Shown here piece after piece: positions 4,815 through 6,622 of a DNA stretch of 6,622 nt. The first letter of the stretch is position 1; each line of letters begins with the position of its first letter. Origin of the DNA: Pseudomonadota bacterium (GTDB taxonomy: Bacteria > Pseudomonadota > Alphaproteobacteria > Caulobacterales > Aquidulcibacteraceae); NCBI GenBank assembly GCA_023461135.1, contig JAEWNX010000132.1, positions 1 to 6,622 on the forward strand, written 5' to 3'. The notes under the pieces are model-generated. The model was not told the DNA's origin and searched no databases. It worked only from the letters and a program-made list of their open reading frames with translations. The position numbers and the translations under genes were made by a program.

Positions 4815-6622
4815 TCAAGAGCCGCTGTCGCCGAAACGGTCGAGCAGGCGGCGCAGATACTCGCGTTCGGCGGCGGGACGGTTCGGATCCTGCGCGCGCC
4901 GGCGGATTTCGTCGAAGATCTCCCGCGCCCGCACCGGATCGGATTGCGACGGCACGCGCGTCTCGCTGCCGCCGTCGGCGGCGCCGCTGGTCGGACGCCC
5001 GAGCGGGTCGCGTTCGCCGCCGGCCTCGCCTTCTTGTCCGCCTTCACGGCCGCGCGCACGGATCTCCGCCGCCAACTGCTCCGCGCCCTCGCGCAAACTC
5101 TCCAGCGCGGCCGATTGCGCCGCTTCGGCGCCTTCGAGATCGCCTTGCCGCAACGCGTCTTCCGCGCGCCGCATGGCTTCGCCCGCCGAATTCAGATCGT
5201 CGCTCGGCGCCGCGCCCGCTTCGTCGGCCATGCGCTGCGCTTGCGCCAAGCCTTGGCGGATTTGCGCCTGCTGTTCGGCCAGTTGGTCGCCGCCTTGCCC
5301 GCCTTGCTGCTCGCCGCCGCTGCCGCCCTGGCCCTCTTGCTGTTGCTGCTCCTGACGCGTCTCGTCGCGCAACGCGCGCTGTTCGCCCATCGTTTCGGAA
5401 AGTTGATCGACGCTCTCCTGCATCTGCGGATCGCCTTCGCCTTCACCCTGGCCGTCTTGGCTCTGCTGCTCGGAAAGCTGAACATCCATGTTGTTGAGAA
5501 TGTTCGCCAGCATCTGCAGCAATTGCTGCGCCTCCGCGTTCCGGCCTTGCTCGCTCAGCCGCTGCACCTGCTGCAAGAGGTCTTCGATGTCGCGCTCGCT
5601 GACTTGAGTCTGCTCCTGCGTGTCCTCCATGCTCTGGCGCTCGCCGTTGCGCAGCGCTTCTTGAATCAGAGCATTCATGTAGGTCTCGGTCGCGCGCCGC
5701 AGCGCTTCCATCAACTGACGCACGCGCTCCTGGGGCGCGCCCGTCGCCAAGGCTTCGGCCAACTGACGCTGCGCTTCTTCAAGCGCGCGCCGCGCGTCGG
5801 CTGCGCCGCCATATTCCGCGCGCAACGCCGTGCGCCACAGCGTGTCGGCGGCAAGGTCGGTCTCGTCGATCTGGCGCGCACGGTTCAATTCGGCGCGCGC
5901 ATAGCGAAAGCCCAGATAGACGGCGAGGTCGCGGAAATAGCCGTCCTCCGGCGCCATGGTCAGCGCATCCAAGAGCCGCGCCGCGCGGCGCACGCCTTCC
6001 GGCGCCCGCTGCAGATTGGGCCGGCGGCTGTCGTCGCGGACTTCGATGCGTTGGTTGCCGAGCAGGATGTCGCGCGCCGGCACGCTGCGCGGGCGCTGGG
6101 TCTGCTCCGGCCTGTAATCGCGCCGTTCCGCAAGGATGTGGCGCCGGATTTCGATCGCCGCACGCGCCAGCGGCTGCAGGAAGATTTTTTCAGGCAGCGT
6201 GAACTGCAACGGATCGCTGACGCCTTCTTGACCCAGCGCATCCACGGCAACGAGGCGCGCTTCCACTTCCATGCCGGCGTAGGGATGCGCGGCCATTTCG
6301 ACTTCGGTCTCCGCCTCCGCTTCGCGCGGATCGCCGGCCGGCGTTTCGAGCGGAGTATCGACCGGATCGGCGCGCGCCAAACCTTCCGGCGGATGGAGCG
6401 GGCGCACGCGCAACAGAAGCTGGCGCACGCCGAAATCGTCCGCCGCGCGCCAGGCGATATTCACGCGCTCTTCGGGCAGTTGCGAGATCGGCGCACCGAA
6501 CGAGGCGGTCGGCGCACGATCTGCGCCGGGCGTCAGGCGCCATTGCGCAGCAGTGTGAAAGCGCACGACTTTGAGACGCCCGCGTCCTGGAATGCGCAAG
6601 CGCGCTTCCCAGGCGCCGTCCG
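4815..6622 (-). CDS. TIGR02302 (DUF4175) family protein, C-terminal ~600 residues (5' end outside window)
   Basis: An open frame enters from the right edge and gives 601 residues before its TGA. The family is alphaproteobacterial, usually ~800-900 residues, with membrane helices near the N-terminus; function is not established. About 200-300 N-terminal residues, including those helices, are therefore missing. In the visible part (numbered from the edge): an Ig-like segment with ADDFGV (60-65); HPYAGMEVEARL with VDALGQEGVSDP (112-137); LPEKIFLQPLARAAIEIRR (142-160); and LDALTMAPEDGYFRDLAVYLG (217-237), which is diagnostic. A long helical, coiled-coil-like region (245-380) follows, then a Gln/Gly/Glu-rich stretch (383-450), further helices, and a basic C-terminus RAREIFDEIRRRAQDPNRP...YLRRLLDRF (564-597). 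The fragment has no cysteine and only two lysines, the basic residues being Arg. A small lipoprotein gene follows after 50 nt and may act in the same envelope process, which is inference. Confidence 0.93.
   Translation of the reverse strand, partial: DGAWEARLRIPGRGRLKVVRFHTAAQWRLTPGADRAPTASFGAPISQLPEERVNIAWRAADDFGVRQLLLRVRPLHPPEGLARADPVDTPLETPAGDPREAEAETEVEMAAHPYAGMEVEARLVAVDALGQEGVSDPLQFTLPEKIFLQPLARAAIEIRRHILAERRDYRPEQTQRPRSVPARDILLGNQRIEVRDDSRRPNLQRAPEGVRRAARLLDALTMAPEDGYFRDLAVYLGFRYARAELNRARQIDETDLAADTLWRTALRAEYGGAADARRALEEAQRQLAEALATGAPQERVRQLMEALRRATETYMNALIQEALRNGERQSMEDTQEQTQVSERDIEDLLQQVQRLSEQGRNAEAQQLLQMLANILNNMDVQLSEQQSQDGQGEGEGDPQMQESVDQLSETMGEQRALRDETRQEQQQQEGQGGSGGEQQGGQGGDQLAEQQAQIRQGLAQAQRMADEAGAAPSDDLNSAGEAMRRAEDALRQGDLEGAEAAQSAALESLREGAEQLAAEIRARGREGGQEGEAGGERDPLGRPTSGAADGGSETRVPSQSDPVRAREIFDEIRRRAQDPNRPAAEREYLRRLLDRFGDSGS

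Noticed and set aside
4765..4818. Upstream start (4818) for the small lipoprotein
   Set aside because: It would place 18 unrelated residues before the signal peptide and overlap the preceding stop; the ATG at 4764 has its own GGAGG.
4358..5497. 379-codon plus-strand frame
   Set aside because: It runs antisense to both the lipoprotein and TIGR02302 genes; the product is an Arg/Ala/Pro-rich shadow.
1..6622. CRISPR arrays, tRNA/rRNA genes, transposases or phage genes
   Set aside because: No regularly spaced direct repeats, no cloverleaf-like segments seen, and no mobile-element proteins in any frame.

Overview
The window is GC-rich chromosomal DNA with dense gene packing and strong G/C preference at third codon positions. 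Three families point to an alphaproteobacterium: a divergent FtsE, an MJ0042-type zinc-ribbon membrane protein, and a TIGR02302 (DUF4175) protein, a family known essentially from Alphaproteobacteria. The overall style resembles Caulobacterales/Hyphomonadaceae-like genomes. That placement is inferred from protein similarity recalled by eye, not from a search.

Layout. Positions 1-246 (minus) hold the N-terminal third of an FtsE-like ABC ATPase that runs off the left edge. A 68-nt divergent intergenic region follows. Next come two closely spaced plus-strand genes: the zinc-ribbon/DUF3426-like protein (315-1202) and a hypoxanthine phosphoribosyltransferase (1208-1714, TTG start). A 114-nt gap containing a perfect 10-bp inverted repeat separates these from an unrecognised 259-residue protein (1829-2608). 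This is followed by a secreted lipoprotein of the M20 metallopeptidase family (2679-4232). On the minus strand, converging on the M20 gene with one base between the stop codons, lies a small unrecognised lipoprotein gene (4234-4764). Upstream of it is the C-terminal ~600 residues of a TIGR02302 protein (4815 to beyond 6622). These last two are probably co-transcribed.

How the genes fit together. From memory, the grouping of ftsE, MJ0042 zinc ribbon, hpt and TIGR02302 recurs in alphaproteobacteria. The theme is cell envelope and division (FtsE, TIGR02302, two lipoproteins) plus one purine-salvage enzyme. There are no phage, transposase, CRISPR, tRNA or rRNA genes here, and the region reads as core chromosome.

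The most notable item is an 84-bp structured palindromic element (2119-2202) inside the coding sequence of the unrecognised 259-residue protein. Its termini are 11-bp perfect inverted repeats (18 of 20 matching when extended), it contains two nested hairpins, and its length is exactly 28 codons. It looks like a REP/RPE-type palindromic repeat that has settled in frame in a protein linker. Lesser items are the inverted repeat after hpt, which includes a DnaA-box-like 9-mer, and a hairpin abutting the ribosome binding site of the M20 lipoprotein gene.
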